A stretch of 64,000 nt of DNA, from assembly GCA_965206015.1 (NCBI GenBank), contig CBDBIW010000002.1:248001-312000 (forward strand), written 5' to 3'. Positions within the stretch are counted from its first letter, which is position 1; each line of letters begins with the position of its first letter. Of the stretch, positions 51,646-60,775 are shown one piece after another. The translations under genes were made by a program, and so were the position numbers. The stretch is from JAJCYL01 sp965206015. GTDB lineage: Bacteria; Bacteroidota; Bacteroidia; Cytophagales; Cyclobacteriaceae. The notes under the pieces are model-generated. The model saw only the letters and a list, made by a program, of their open reading frames with translations, ran no database searches and was not told the DNA's origin.

Positions 51646-52620
51646 TTAATGGTTCATGAGCTTACTAACTGCTCCATGCGGAGAGATGCTTTTATTTATA
51701 ATTTCTTTTTCAATGGCACTCATCATTTTCTTTTTCTCTATATCTGAATAAAATGAATGAGTTAATTGATGTTTCAATTCTTCATGCATCCAGCTTATTA
51801 GTTGATTACTTCTGATTAGGTCAAATTGGCCTGTCTTTTTCTGTTTAGTAATGAAATCCTGTATGTGCTTATATATATTTTCTAAGCCAAAGTTTTCTTG
51901 AGCACTACATGTTTTAATAGAGATAGTCTCGCTGCCGGTTGAGTTTGGAATCCTAATTGCAGACTTGTATTCTTCGGCTGTCGCTTTTGCCGCCTGAATG
52001 TTCTTACCGTCTGTTTTGGTAATCGCAATTCCGTCGGCAACTTCGACCACTCCTTTTTTTATTCCCTGAAGTTCGTCACCTCCTATTGGGGGTAATAGCA
52101 GTAAGAGGTAGTCCACCATATTTTTAACGGCTATTTCAGATTGACCAGTACCGACAGTTTCAACAATCAGGTAATCATAACCGGCCGCCTCACAAAGCAG
52201 CATCACTTCTCGGGTTTTTCTTGCAACCCCCCCCAAATTATCTCCAGTCGGAGACGGCCGTACAAATACATTAGGTAACTGAAGTAGCTCTGTCATTCTG
52301 GTCTTGTCTCCCATTATACTTCCTTGACTTTTACTACTTGTCGGGTCAATTGCCAATACTGATAGTTTTTGTTTTTTGGTGTTAATTAATTTCCCGAACT
52401 GACTTATAAAGGTACTTTTCCCAACTCCCGGAGCACCAGTGATGCCCAATCTTAGAGACTTCCCTGTTTGAGGCATTAGATTATCTAAAATAGAAATGGA
52501 GCGTTGAATGTCTTCTGGATTTTTACTCTCAATCAGTGTTATTGCCTGACTAAGAATGCGGATGTCAGCATTCTTTATTCCCGCAACATATTCGCTGATA
52601 GTCAACCGTTTATTCACCAT
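51646..52620 (-). CDS. meaB: MeaB-type G-protein chaperone of methylmalonyl-CoA mutase
   Basis: 324 residues, MeaB/ArgK family. Walker A GITGAPGVGKSTFISQF (about 57-73), DPTSSKSQGSIMGDKTRM switch region, IVETVGTGQSEI (Walker B/G3 region) and TKTDGKN (the G4 NKxD-like motif with T for N). It protects and loads adenosylcobalamin into methylmalonyl-CoA mutase, which is not in the window. The C terminus (INKSISPHGAVSKLMNH) stops exactly where the IS5 remnant begins. Spacer 52621-52822 includes a 20-bp tandem repeat at 52635-52674 and is A/T-rich. Confidence 0.93.
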   Translation of the reverse strand: MVNKRLTISEYVAGIKNADIRILSQAITLIESKNPEDIQRSISILDNLMPQTGKSLRLGITGAPGVGKSTFISQFGKLINTKKQKLSVLAIDPTSSKSQGSIMGDKTRMTELLQLPNVFVRPSPTGDNLGGVARKTREVMLLCEAAGYDYLIVETVGTGQSEIAVKNMVDYLLLLLPPIGGDELQGIKKGVVEVADGIAITKTDGKNIQAAKATAEEYKSAIRIPNSTGSETISIKTCSAQENFGLENIYKHIQDFITKQKKTGQFDLIRSNQLISWMHEELKHQLTHSFYSDIEKKKMMSAIEKEIINKSISPHGAVSKLMNH

Positions 52621-52634
52621 ATTGTATCTTTTGC

Positions 52635-52674
52635 TCTTACTATATTTAATATTTTCTTACTACATTTAATATTT
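52635..52674. repeat. 20-bp tandem duplication, one mismatch
   Basis: Two copies of tcttacta(t/c)atttaatattt upstream of meaB, in the likely promoter region of the divergent CHASE2 and meaB genes. Confidence 0.85.
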
Positions 52675-52822
52675 AAAGTTTATTAAAATCATCTTTTTCT
52701 GATAATAAATAGATCATTATTAATATGACTATCATTTATTAAATTCGCTTCTCTGGGTTACTTATTAATTTATAACTTGGATAAATATAAATTAAAGCAC
52801 TCAACCAATACCCCAATAAAAC

Positions 52823-54064
52823 ATGTTCAGGAAATTCTGGCTCGATACAATTTTTGGGACCATATTCATATTTGCGTTCATGGGTCTCGTGGCCAACATT
52901 AGCAGTTTTAAGGTTTTTGACTTATTCGACCCAATTGGCGAAGCATTTGCTGATATGGAGACTACCGATATAGTCTTTTCTCAAATGAGAGCGCGTCCTG
53001 ATGCAGAGGAAGACGTAGTATTGGTAAATATTGGTACAATGCCAAGAGCTGGGATTGCTGAAATGATCAATATTATCAGCCGTCACAAACCATTGGTTAT
53101 CGGTTTGGATTCATTTTTCTATTCACCCAAGGACTCTTTAGATGATGTCTTTTTGGCCGATGCTTTAAACGCTGTTGATAATTTAGTGGTGGCTTCAAAA
53201 TTATTTTATTCAGAGGAGACGGAATCCTTTGATTCAATTGCGCTACCCTATGCTCCTTTTCGGGAAAACGCTGAGTATGGATTTGCCAATCTGATTACGG
53301 CGGCGGAGACACAAGAGGATCTGAAAGTTTGCCGAAGTTTTCCGCCCAAAGAAACAGTTAACGGGGAGTTGCAATTGGCCTTTGCCGTTAAGCTTGCCTC
53401 CTACAAAGATTTTGATAAGACAAATGAATTTCTGGCCCGAAATAATGATATCGAGTATGTTAATTACAGAGGTAACGTTTTGGACTATGGGCTTACAAAA
53501 TACGGAACTAGGTACGCGGCTTTAGATGTTGAAGATGTATTGGGGGAAAATTATGTGCCAGAAATGATTGAGGGAAAAATAGTGATTTTCTGTTTTCTCG
53601 GCGAATACCTTGGAGATCGCAACGCCACAGAAGATAAGTATTTTACACCGCTAAATGCTAAATATGCAGGGAAGGCGGTATTGGACATGTATGGAGGAGT
53701 TATCCATGCCAATATCATTTCTCAAATACTTAATAGCGACAACATCAATGCCATGAGTGAGAGAACAGCTTGGATATTAGCAATCATAGCAGGATATCTT
53801 AACGTAGCCTTTTTCTCTTTAATATATAAAAGAATACCCCGTTGGTATGATGGTGTAACTAAACTGATCCAATTAATTCAATTACTCATTGTAGGTATCC
53901 TAGTGCTGTATATTTTCGACACATATAACTATAAAATGGACATGTCATTCACCCTGATTGTTATTGCCTTATCTGGGGATATTCTAGAAGTTTATTATGG
54001 CGTTGTGAAGAATATTTTCACTAGGAAAGGACGTCGGGAACTCTCTAAAATGAATAAGTTGTAA
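52823..54064 (+). CDS. CHASE2-domain membrane protein
   Basis: 413 residues. One N-terminal transmembrane helix (TIFGTIFIFAFMGLVANI), then an extracytoplasmic CHASE2 sensor domain (about 40-310: VVLVNIGTMPRAGIAEMINI, KPLVIGLDSFFY, GKIVIFCFLGEYLGDR). Three C-terminal transmembrane helices follow (WILAIIAGYLNVAFFSLIY, LLIVGILVLYIFDTY, FTLIVIALSGDILEVYYG) and a short basic tail. CHASE2 normally feeds a kinase or cyclase; no output domain is present, so it may act with a separate partner. The next gene, a decayed FecR-like one, starts 28 bp downstream. Confidence 0.85.
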   Translation: MFRKFWLDTIFGTIFIFAFMGLVANISSFKVFDLFDPIGEAFADMETTDIVFSQMRARPDAEEDVVLVNIGTMPRAGIAEMINIISRHKPLVIGLDSFFYSPKDSLDDVFLADALNAVDNLVVASKLFYSEETESFDSIALPYAPFRENAEYGFANLITAAETQEDLKVCRSFPPKETVNGELQLAFAVKLASYKDFDKTNEFLARNNDIEYVNYRGNVLDYGLTKYGTRYAALDVEDVLGENYVPEMIEGKIVIFCFLGEYLGDRNATEDKYFTPLNAKYAGKAVLDMYGGVIHANIISQILNSDNINAMSERTAWILAIIAGYLNVAFFSLIYKRIPRWYDGVTKLIQLIQLLIVGILVLYIFDTYNYKMDMSFTLIVIALSGDILEVYYGVVKNIFTRKGRRELSKMNKL

Positions 54065-54091
54065 ATTAGCTATATAAATATTTGGAACATT

Positions 54092-54594
54092 ATGAAAACT
54101 TTTCTCCCGCTTTCTTTTACTATCCTTCTCATGCTCTCTCAGAGTGCATACGGTCAGGATTACGTACTTCGTTTGTTAGCCAACAAGGGTAGCAATAAAG
54201 TTAAAAAAGGCGGTGTGGAAGTGCCATTGAAAACTGGTTCTAAGTTGGTTAGTGGTGACCAGATAGTTGCATCAGTTGGTGCCTCTATTGGTCTTGTTCA
54301 TCGAAGCGGTCAAATCAAAGGATACTGAGGAGTTAAAGTCTCGTGATTATGGTATTCAACACATGTCACCTACAGAAGCCAAAGAGATTACTACTCAACT
54401 AACTGATTTGAAAAATGAATTTGGGTGAAGAAACTTCACTTAATAAAGTAGTTTATGCCTCATTGTTTGAAGAAAATGGTTTGTACCTGGATGCTTTGAC
54501 TCAATATGAAGACGCTGTTAAACTTTCACCAAAAGTAGATGATTTTCAATCAATCTATGAAGAATTCATTTTTGCCAATGGATTAGGAAATTAA
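54092..54594 (+). pseudogene. Decayed exported FecR-like/TPR protein
   Basis: The 78-residue open part has a signal peptide (FTILLMLSQSAYGQD) and a FecR-like repeat (KKGGVEVPLKTGSKLVSGDQ), ending at TGA 54326. The following bases still read as protein in other frames: EELKSRDYGIQHMSPTEAKE to 54428, then GEETSLNKVVYASLFEENGL and DALTQYEDAVKLSPK to TAA 54594. At least two breaks. It probably partnered with the CHASE2 protein. Confidence 0.65.
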
Positions 54595-54666
54595 CGACCT
54601 GAGAACAAACTGATTTTAGCTCATACCTGTCCGAACAATCAAATCAACCTGATACTGAAATGACTT

Positions 54667-54704
54667 TTTTATTTACTGTTTTTGTGCTAAAACAGTAAAT
54701 AAAA
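54667..54704. terminator. Bidirectional 16-bp-stem hairpin
   Basis: Arms ttttatttactgttttt-type (54667-54682) and complementary aaaacagtaaataaaa (54689-54704) with a six-base loop; T-rich on both strands, placed between convergent remnants. Suited to terminate both. Confidence 0.85.
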
Positions 54705-55158
54705 CTATAAGCTTATTTTGAGCCTGGCTTGAAAAGCAATTCAGTGCCAGGTTGAATTCAAAAAGGTCTAATAAACCATATTTGAAATCGAAAACCAAGT
54801 TCTGCAAGAAGTTTGCTGTACCAAAATCAGCAAGTTTGATTTTGTCCCCATCCCTGTTAAATCTGTTGGTAATTGTGGCAAAGTAATAACCACTGGTGAC
54901 CCGAAATTGCTTATCATGAAGAATGATAGGTCTGTCATTAGATCTTTCACTTGCCAAGATGGAATCCTGACCCACCTGCGCCGTGACCGACGTGTGAATT
55001 AAAAGCAGAACTAAAACATTAATTGCCCTATTTGTTGATTGATTTCTGGAAAAGCAGATAAATGAGCCATCCTCATAGCGCATTATACCCTCATTCGTTC
55101 CAACCCAAAGGCTTGAATCACTGGATTCGAATAGTGAAAACACTTGATTGAACAACAA
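54673..55158 (-). pseudogene. Chimera of a sensor beta-propeller piece and an exported-protein piece
   Basis: Residues 1-36 (NQVFSLFESSDSSLWVGTNE, then GIMRYEDGSF) match the repeat of Reg_prop beta-propellers found in hybrid sensor kinases. From residue 37 the text changes abruptly to a signal-peptide-like stretch (INVLVLLLIHTSVTAQVGQD) and a beta-rich outer-membrane-like segment (RVTSGYYFATITNRF, FDFKYGLLDLFEFNLAL). A joined pair of gene fragments, ending in the hairpin above. 55159-55305 shows nothing more. Confidence 0.5.
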
Positions 55159-55305
55159 CGCTTCATTGGTTCACAGATTTTACCAAACGTTCAATTCTTC
55201 CGGTGAGATAATTCCAGAATCATCGGTGCAGGAAATGACTAATTAATCGTACTTAAGTCAAATTAATGTTCTGTAAAATGGTATTGTCTTACTTAGGGTT
55301 TATAC

Positions 55306-55593
55306 CTATTCTTCTTTCTTCTTGAATGCGGCTGCTGCGGCCATCTTAATTTCTTCGAGAGCACTTTCCAAGTGTTCTTTTACATCATCCCATTTTCCTT
55401 CACTCTTTTCCTGGTATCCCTTGAACTCCTCTTCTATTTTGGATTTTTTCCCTTTAAGTTCATCAATCCTTATTTCCAGGTCGTCTCTAATGGTGTCCTT
55501 AGCTCCTTTAGCATCTTCAATAAGTTGGTGTATTTTTTTACCAAGTTCAGCGAAGATATTTTCTACCTGACCTTTTGTGCTGTCGTTTTTCAT
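55306..55593 (-). CDS. Small coiled-coil protein
   Basis: 95 residues, strongly helical and charged, no hydrophobic segment. DAKGAKDTIRDDLEIRIDEL and KGKKSKIEEEFKGYQEKSEG fit long amphipathic helices such as those of sll1863-like stress-response or apolipoprotein-like proteins. The C terminus is alanine/lysine-rich (MAAAAAFKKKEE). Cytoplasmic; function unknown. Lone gene with its own A/T-rich upstream region. Confidence 0.6.
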   Translation of the reverse strand: MKNDSTKGQVENIFAELGKKIHQLIEDAKGAKDTIRDDLEIRIDELKGKKSKIEEEFKGYQEKSEGKWDDVKEHLESALEEIKMAAAAAFKKKEE

Positions 55594-55640
55594 TTTGAAT
55601 AAATTATCTCCATTTTGAGTGTTCCGTTTAAATATACGAA

Positions 55641-56190
55641 TTGTTGATACTGAAGATACTGATTTTGGTCATCATATTCTGCCTTGGTCTGGCTGTTAGT
55701 CAATTCCACATGATTGGCGATTCTGAACGAATGCCGGATGGCTTGTATTATGCTTACTCCAGATTTTCCGTACAGGGAAGGACTAGCGTACCATTAGGGC
55801 CGTTTGGATCTATCTCAATATTTCCAGATCAAATTTGACACTTACCAAAATTATCGACAAAATGGTCCAATGTCTGGTCACATCAAATACCTTGAAAATA
55901 GAGCCAGTATGCATGCGGTGTATTGGAATAACAAAAATGATGCCTTCAATTTGGAGGACGGGTATCTTCACAGTTTTTATTTTCGCCGGAACCCGGAAAC
56001 TTTTGAAATCAAGGTGTTCCTTGACGGTCAGGAAGTTTATTCAGGAAGGAGAGATTTGGTCAACGATATTTTTGATGGCAATTCTCAAATTATATGGGGA
56101 TTTACAGCATCGACCGGCAGAGAGCACAATCTGCAGCAGCACTTCTGTTTGAAGAGATTTGCACTATTAAAACAACGGACAATTGAAGAG
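55641..56190 (+). pseudogene. Legume-lectin-type domain protein, frame-broken
   Basis: Starts as LILKILILVIIFCLGLAVSQ then FHMIGDSERMPDG; the lectin sequence resumes one frame over as CIMLTPDFPYREGLAYH, stop (TAG near 55795), GRLDLSQYFQIKFDTYQN and continues IWGFTASTGREHNLQQHFC. The order (LTPD, FDTYQN, NIEDG-like NLEDGYLHSFY, GFTASTG, NLQQ) is that of L-type lectin domains in Bacteroidota exported proteins. At least one frameshift and one stop; the remaining gene downstream is lost. It runs into the convergent rsmE. Confidence 0.65.
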
Positions 56191-56193
56191 AAT

Positions 56194-56886
56194 TTAGGAA
56201 GACAGCAATACACAAGCCATTATTCCCGCCGTTTCGGTTCTTAAAACATTCCTGCCAAGACCCACCATCTGAAAGTCGAATTTCAGAGCCAGCGCAACTT
56301 CTTCCTTACTAAAGTCTCCTTCAGGGCCAATGACTATAGTTGTATAGCTATGCTGACTAAGGTCCAAATCGGAAAGGAGTGGAGAGTTGTCTTTCTCATC
56401 GACAAATGCGATGAGTTTATTGCAATCTCTGTCGAGACGGATGAAATCTTTGAAAGCAGTTAGTCCATTAATCTCAGGAAGCCACAAACTTTGATTTTGT
56501 TTAATTGCACTTATCGACTTCTTTCTCAACCTCCCAATATTAATCCTTGGGTGCTCAGAGTTTTGGCATAAGAGAAAAGTGATTTTGGCTACACCTATTT
56601 CTGTGGCTTTTTCGACGAACCACTCCATTCTATCTGCATTTTTGGTTGCTGCAATAGCTACATGCAGATTGGAAAATTGGGGTTCGGATTTTATCTTAAG
56701 TAAATTTTTAAGCACACATTTTTTGTGATTTTGACTATAAATAATTCCTTTATAGAGCTTGCCTCTTCCATCGATAATATTGATTTCATCCCCTGTTTGA
56801 TGACGAAGAGCCTTAATACAATGCTGAGATTCTGTTTCATCTAAAGTGATCTTAGATCCAATATCAGGGTGATAAAACAATTGCAT
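56194..56886 (-). CDS. rsmE: 16S rRNA m3U1498 methyltransferase RsmE
   Basis: 230 residues from ATG 56886 (MQLFYHPDIGSKITLDETES); an upstream in-frame start 20 codons earlier is non-homologous. N-terminal PUA-like domain with the conserved SQHCIKALRHQTGDEI, then SPOUT knot: ATKNADRMEWFVEKATEIGV, VIGPEGDFSKEEVALAL (AdoMet loop) and LGRNVLRTETAGI (the trefoil-knot loop). Methylates U1498 of 16S rRNA. Convergent with the lectin pseudogene. Confidence 0.95.
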   Translation of the reverse strand: MQLFYHPDIGSKITLDETESQHCIKALRHQTGDEINIIDGRGKLYKGIIYSQNHKKCVLKNLLKIKSEPQFSNLHVAIAATKNADRMEWFVEKATEIGVAKITFLLCQNSEHPRINIGRLRKKSISAIKQNQSLWLPEINGLTAFKDFIRLDRDCNKLIAFVDEKDNSPLLSDLDLSQHSYTTIVIGPEGDFSKEEVALALKFDFQMVGLGRNVLRTETAGIMACVLLSS

Positions 56887-57013
56887 GACGCAAATTAACC
56901 CCAATCTGATTAAATGTGGATAACTAATCACCAGGATTAAATTCAAATCCTGTATTTCAATTTATATTTGGTTTACTTTGAACCTCATTAATCACCATAA
57001 TACATAACAACAC

Positions 57014-59176
57014 ATGGCACTTTTACGTTTCCAGGCACTTGGGCAGATTCCTAAGCATCCACTGATTAAGGTTAATGCCCCTTCGGTCAAGGCATCGGAC
57101 TATTTCGGTGAAAAAGCTTTTGGTCCTAATAAAATGAGAGAAAACCTTTCTCCGGAAGTATTCAAAAAAGTGGACTATGCCATCAAAAGAGGGAAGAAAA
57201 TAGATGCCGAGACAGCTGATGCGGTGGCTGCAGCTGTTAAAATTTGGGCAATTTCCAAGGGCTGTAATCACTATACACACTGGTTTCAACCATTAACTGG
57301 CGCAACTGCTGAAAAGCATGATTCATTTTATGACGCAGAGGATGGGATGGAGAAGTTTAGAGGAAGTGCCCTGGTTCAACAAGAACCTGATGCAAGTAGC
57401 TTTCCCAGTGGAGGGATCAGAAGCACATTTGAAGCACGCGGATACACCGCTTGGGATCCCAGTTCACCAATTTTTATTATAGAAAAGACGCTTTGCATTC
57501 CAACCATTTTTGTTTCCTATACCGGAGAAGCACTTGACAACAAAGCACCACTATTAAAGGCAATGGAAGCGGTTGATAAAGCAGCAACTAAAGTGTGTCA
57601 GCTTTTTGATAGAAATGTGAACAAGGTTACTTCCTCCTTGGGTGTTGAGCAGGAATATTTTGTGGTTGATAGGGCATTATTCAATGCCAGGCCGGATTTG
57701 GTGATGGCTGGAAGGACCGTATTTGGACACAACCCAGCTAGAGGGCAGCAACTGGATGATCATTATTTCGGTTCAATTCCGCCAAGGATTTACAACTTCA
57801 TGAGAGATTTTGAAATCGAAGCATGGAAATTGGGAATACCAGTTAGTACAAGACATAATGAGGTAGCCCCAAGTCAATTTGAAGTGGCTCCTTTATTTGA
57901 GGAACTGAACATTGCTACTGACCACAACCAGCTATTAAAAGATGTTATGGATAAAGTGTCGCTTCGACATAACCTGAAGGTCTTATTTCACGAAAAGCCC
58001 TTCGCAGGACTAAATGGAAATGGTAAGCACAATAACTGGTCATTAATCACAAATACGGGAATTAACCTTTTCCAGCCAAGTAGCAGCGCAAGGGATAATT
58101 TGCAATTCCTGACCTTTTTTGTAAATACTATAAAGGCGGTGTATAATTATGCTGACATATTGAGAGCGAGTATTGCATCAGCAGGTAATGACTTTAGATT
58201 AGGAGCAAATGAGGCACCACCAGCTATTATCTCTATATTTATTGGGGCCCAACTCAGTGCAGTATTGGATGAATTGGAGCATAATGGAAATATCAAAATC
58301 GAAAAAGGGGATAATCTCTATATGAAGTTGGGAATCGATAAAATCCCTGAGATTATCCTGGATAATACCGACAGAAATAGAACTTCTCCATTTGCTTTTA
58401 CGGGTAACAAGTTTGAATTCAGGGCGGTTGGTTCAGATCAAAATGTAGCCAATCCAATGACTGTTTTAAATACCATCGTCGCCCAGCAGTTGACTGAATT
58501 TCACAAGGATGTGATCAAGTTGGCAGATGGAGGTGAGGACAAGCGACTGGCAGTAATTGATGTATTAAGAAAACACATTAAATCATCTAAAAAAGTGAGA
58601 TTCGAAGGGGATGGTTATTCTGAGGCGTGGATTAAGGAGGCACAGAAAAGGGGGTTGCCAAATGTTAAAGACACTCCGCGAGCTTTGGACGCCCTGGTCA
58701 GCTCTGCCTTCAAGAAACTGTTTGGCAAGCACAATGTTCTGAACGAGAAAGAGATTGAAGCAAGGCACGAGACCCTATTGGAGAATTATATAATGAAGGT
58801 TCAAATAGAGTCTCGAGTAATAGGGGATCTGGCACTGAATCATATCGTTCCTACGGCCATTGTCTATCAAAATAAATTAATTCAAAATGCCCAGGGTTTA
58901 AAGGAACTTGGTGTGGACAATTCTGAAACGGTTAAAACAGTCAAGAAAATATCAGAGCATTTAAACAACGTAAAAGTCTTCACTCTTGATATGATTGAAG
59001 AAAGAAAGAAAGTGAATCAAATTGAAGGTTCAAGAGAGCAGGCCATTGCCTATTGCGATGAAGTGAAAGAGAAATATTTCGAAAAAATCCGTTATGCGGT
59101 TGATAAATTGGAGCTGTATGTTGACGACGAAGATTGGCCTTTGGTGAAGTATCGGGAGCTACTTTTCTTAAGGTAA
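57014..59176 (+). CDS. glnN: Glutamine synthetase type III (GlnN)
   Basis: 720 residues, about 1.5 times GSI, as in the GSIII family common in Bacteroidota. N-terminal GSIII block (YAIKRGKKIDAETADAVAAA, NHYTHWFQPLTGATAEKHDS). Catalytic segments: EQEYFVVDR (metal-binding Glu), SIPPRIYNFMRDFE, HNEVAPSQFEVAP, KPFAGLNGNGKHNNWSL (ammonium/glutamate loop) and DRNRTSPFAFTGNKFEFRAV. GSIII-specific C-terminal helices end at the stop codon. It makes glutamine from glutamate, ammonia and ATP. Single gene; an inverted repeat follows. Confidence 0.96.
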   Translation: MALLRFQALGQIPKHPLIKVNAPSVKASDYFGEKAFGPNKMRENLSPEVFKKVDYAIKRGKKIDAETADAVAAAVKIWAISKGCNHYTHWFQPLTGATAEKHDSFYDAEDGMEKFRGSALVQQEPDASSFPSGGIRSTFEARGYTAWDPSSPIFIIEKTLCIPTIFVSYTGEALDNKAPLLKAMEAVDKAATKVCQLFDRNVNKVTSSLGVEQEYFVVDRALFNARPDLVMAGRTVFGHNPARGQQLDDHYFGSIPPRIYNFMRDFEIEAWKLGIPVSTRHNEVAPSQFEVAPLFEELNIATDHNQLLKDVMDKVSLRHNLKVLFHEKPFAGLNGNGKHNNWSLITNTGINLFQPSSSARDNLQFLTFFVNTIKAVYNYADILRASIASAGNDFRLGANEAPPAIISIFIGAQLSAVLDELEHNGNIKIEKGDNLYMKLGIDKIPEIILDNTDRNRTSPFAFTGNKFEFRAVGSDQNVANPMTVLNTIVAQQLTEFHKDVIKLADGGEDKRLAVIDVLRKHIKSSKKVRFEGDGYSEAWIKEAQKRGLPNVKDTPRALDALVSSAFKKLFGKHNVLNEKEIEARHETLLENYIMKVQIESRVIGDLALNHIVPTAIVYQNKLIQNAQGLKELGVDNSETVKTVKKISEHLNNVKVFTLDMIEERKKVNQIEGSREQAIAYCDEVKEKYFEKIRYAVDKLELYVDDEDWPLVKYRELLFLR

Positions 59177-59178
59177 CA

Positions 59179-59238
59179 CCCTCCACAAGGAAGAGTTGAT
59201 AAAGTTAATTTTACGACATCAACTCTACCTTTGAGGGG
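59179..59238 (+). terminator. Large imperfect inverted repeat after glnN
   Basis: Inner arms agagttgat/atcaactct (59192-59200, 59218-59226) and outer arms ccctc/gaggg (59179-59183, 59233-59237) with mispaired bases between. Probable transcript end or dispersed intergenic palindrome. Confidence 0.6.
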
Positions 59239-59257
59239 GCTAGGGAATGTTTCTTGT

Positions 59258-59295
59258 AATTTAATCCTTAGCCCATAATTTAATCCTTAGCCCAT
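59258..59295. repeat. 19-bp exact tandem duplication over a stop codon
   Basis: Two identical copies of aatttaatccttagcccat (59258-59276 and 59277-59295). The second copy contains the stop codon of the SnoaL-like gene on the minus strand, and the first repeats that 3' end. Confidence 0.95.
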
Positions 59296-59652
59296 TGGCT
59301 GATAGAAGAATTGTTCTTTCACAATTTTCCCATTCTGGACTTCGTAGACACTGATTTCTTCAATGGTCGCTCTGCCCATTCCTTTGAAAGTGACGTCATT
59401 CTTCATTACCAAAGAAAAGAAATTACCGGCCACAATTGGGTCCGAAATTTCCCCACCATGCACTTCTTCTACCATCTCAGCCCATTGTTTGGCTTTTTCA
59501 CGAATGGCGTCTATGCCAGAAACATTTGGGTTAGGGCTTCCTTCTGGTTCAATACTGACCGCATTATCGGCGTACAACTCTTCCTGGGCTTCTGTGTATT
59601 GACCCATTCTACAATACTGTACTAACTTGTTTGCGACTTCTTGTGTATCCAT
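59287..59652 (-). CDS. SnoaL/NTF2-like protein
   Basis: 121 residues from ATG 59652 (MDTQEVANKLVQYCRMGQYT); a start 13 codons upstream is possible but the extension is not family-like. The alpha+beta barrel pattern is visible: EAQEELYADNAVSIEPEG, then GIDAIREKAKQWAEMVEEVH, FFSLVMKNDVTFKGMGR and ISVEVQNGKIVKEQFFY-like end strands. Family members range from small-molecule cyclases to binding proteins; no specific reaction can be assigned. Three-prime end overlaps the 19-bp duplication. Confidence 0.82.
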   Translation of the reverse strand: MDTQEVANKLVQYCRMGQYTEAQEELYADNAVSIEPEGSPNPNVSGIDAIREKAKQWAEMVEEVHGGEISDPIVAGNFFSLVMKNDVTFKGMGRATIEEISVYEVQNGKIVKEQFFYQPMG

Positions 59653-59739
59653 AATATTTTTGATTTCTGTTTTAGACGAATAAGAAATCAAAAATAAACG
59701 AAAAATTCAAAGACAACTCTGTGAGAGAAGAAGATTATA

Positions 59740-60031
59740 CTATAAATCCCTTCTAAATAAATACCCGATAATGAAGATTCCGGTTCCACCGGCTCCAGGA
59801 CCATCTGTTACTCCGGAACTGTATACACCTGAAGTGACATTGACCATTTCCCAGTCCTCCTCGTGCATCTGAGATATCTTTTGAGAGATGTCCCGATCAT
59901 TCTCTTTAATATTCTTGAAATTGATACCCGTCAAACTAAAGAAGTTCTTCATTTTCTTTTCTTCCAGTTCACCATCAACGTTGGAGGAGATCATTCGAGA
60001 CCGACCTAAACCACCAGGTATTACAAATTCT
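59740..60031 (-). pseudogene. Hypothetical gene cut at its 5' end by IS1 copy 2
   Basis: Minus-strand frame is open from the IS1 border (60031) and reads EFVIPGGLGRSRMISSNVDG, then KKMKNFFSLTGINFKNIKEN and ends GTGIFIIGYLFRRDL. An internal ATG at 59994 could restart an 84-residue protein. Protein-like composition, family not recognised. The promoter and first codons are lost to the IS. Confidence 0.55.
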
Positions 60032-60543
60032 GGTATTGCTAATTATATATAGTTTTCTTATTTTTACAGAAAAAAACCATGAATTGTCCTTAAGTGTTCA
60101 AACCGTGCTGTCATTAAATCCGGCAAGATAAAAGGAAAACAAAGGTATAAGTGTAAAAAATGCGGCTACCACTATACGGTACAACAAAAATCTACGGCCA
60201 AACCAAAAGAGTTGAAAAAATACGCCCTGCAATTATATCTTGAAGGGTTGGGTTTTCGGTCAATCGGTAGAATACTCAACGTGAGCAATGTATCTGTGTT
60301 AAACTGGATAAGGGGTTTTGGCCAAGAAGTGCAGTCCTTGTCCAATAGCGGTTCCGAAGTGGATTTCGTAGAGCTTGACCAGATGCACAGCTACATTGGA
60401 AACAAAAAAACTATTGCTGGATTTGGATTGCTGTTGATCGATAGGGGAAAAAGTTCATCAATTTCGTTATTGGCGACAGAAGTACTGAGACAGCAAAAAA
60501 GCTCTGGGGGCTAATAGGCACTAACCAGATGAATACTATAGCA
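60032..60543 (+). mobile_element. IS1-family element, copy 2, truncated by IS982 tail
   Basis: The left end ggtattgctaattatatata at 60032 equals that of copy 1. Relative to copy 1 there is a one-T insertion just after the start codon (ATG AAT TGT CCT TAA), which kills the ORF; the DDE part keeps the A7C run (60404-60411) expected for -1 frameshifting and shares the same TAG as copy 1. Copy 2 stops after codons for MNTIA (60543), exactly where the IS982 tip acccgttgtgc begins. Confidence 0.85.
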
Positions 60544-60775
60544 AACCCGTTGTGCTAATTAATTGATATCCACTTTCAAGTTATGGATAGGTCTATTGCA
60601 ATCAAATTTATTGATGAATTGAATCAAAGTGAGAGTAGTTATTTTGGCGAGTATTCTGGTCTTAAATCCTTGAAATGACTTGGCGTAATTTCGTCGGATC
60701 ATGAATTGATCACAGAGTTGAGAGAAAAGTGTTTCTAGTCTTTTTCTGGTTTTTCTGAATCCTGCTTTTTGTAAT
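60544..60775 (-). mobile_element. IS982 3' fragment inserted in IS1 copy 2
   Basis: Minus-strand reading FRKTRKRLETLFSQLCDQFM, IRRNYAKSFQGFKTRILAKI, TTLTLIQFINKF is the C-terminal end of IS982 transposases; the tip acccgttgtgct lies at 60544. The 5' three quarters are missing. Joined in frame to an IS256 piece. Confidence 0.8.
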
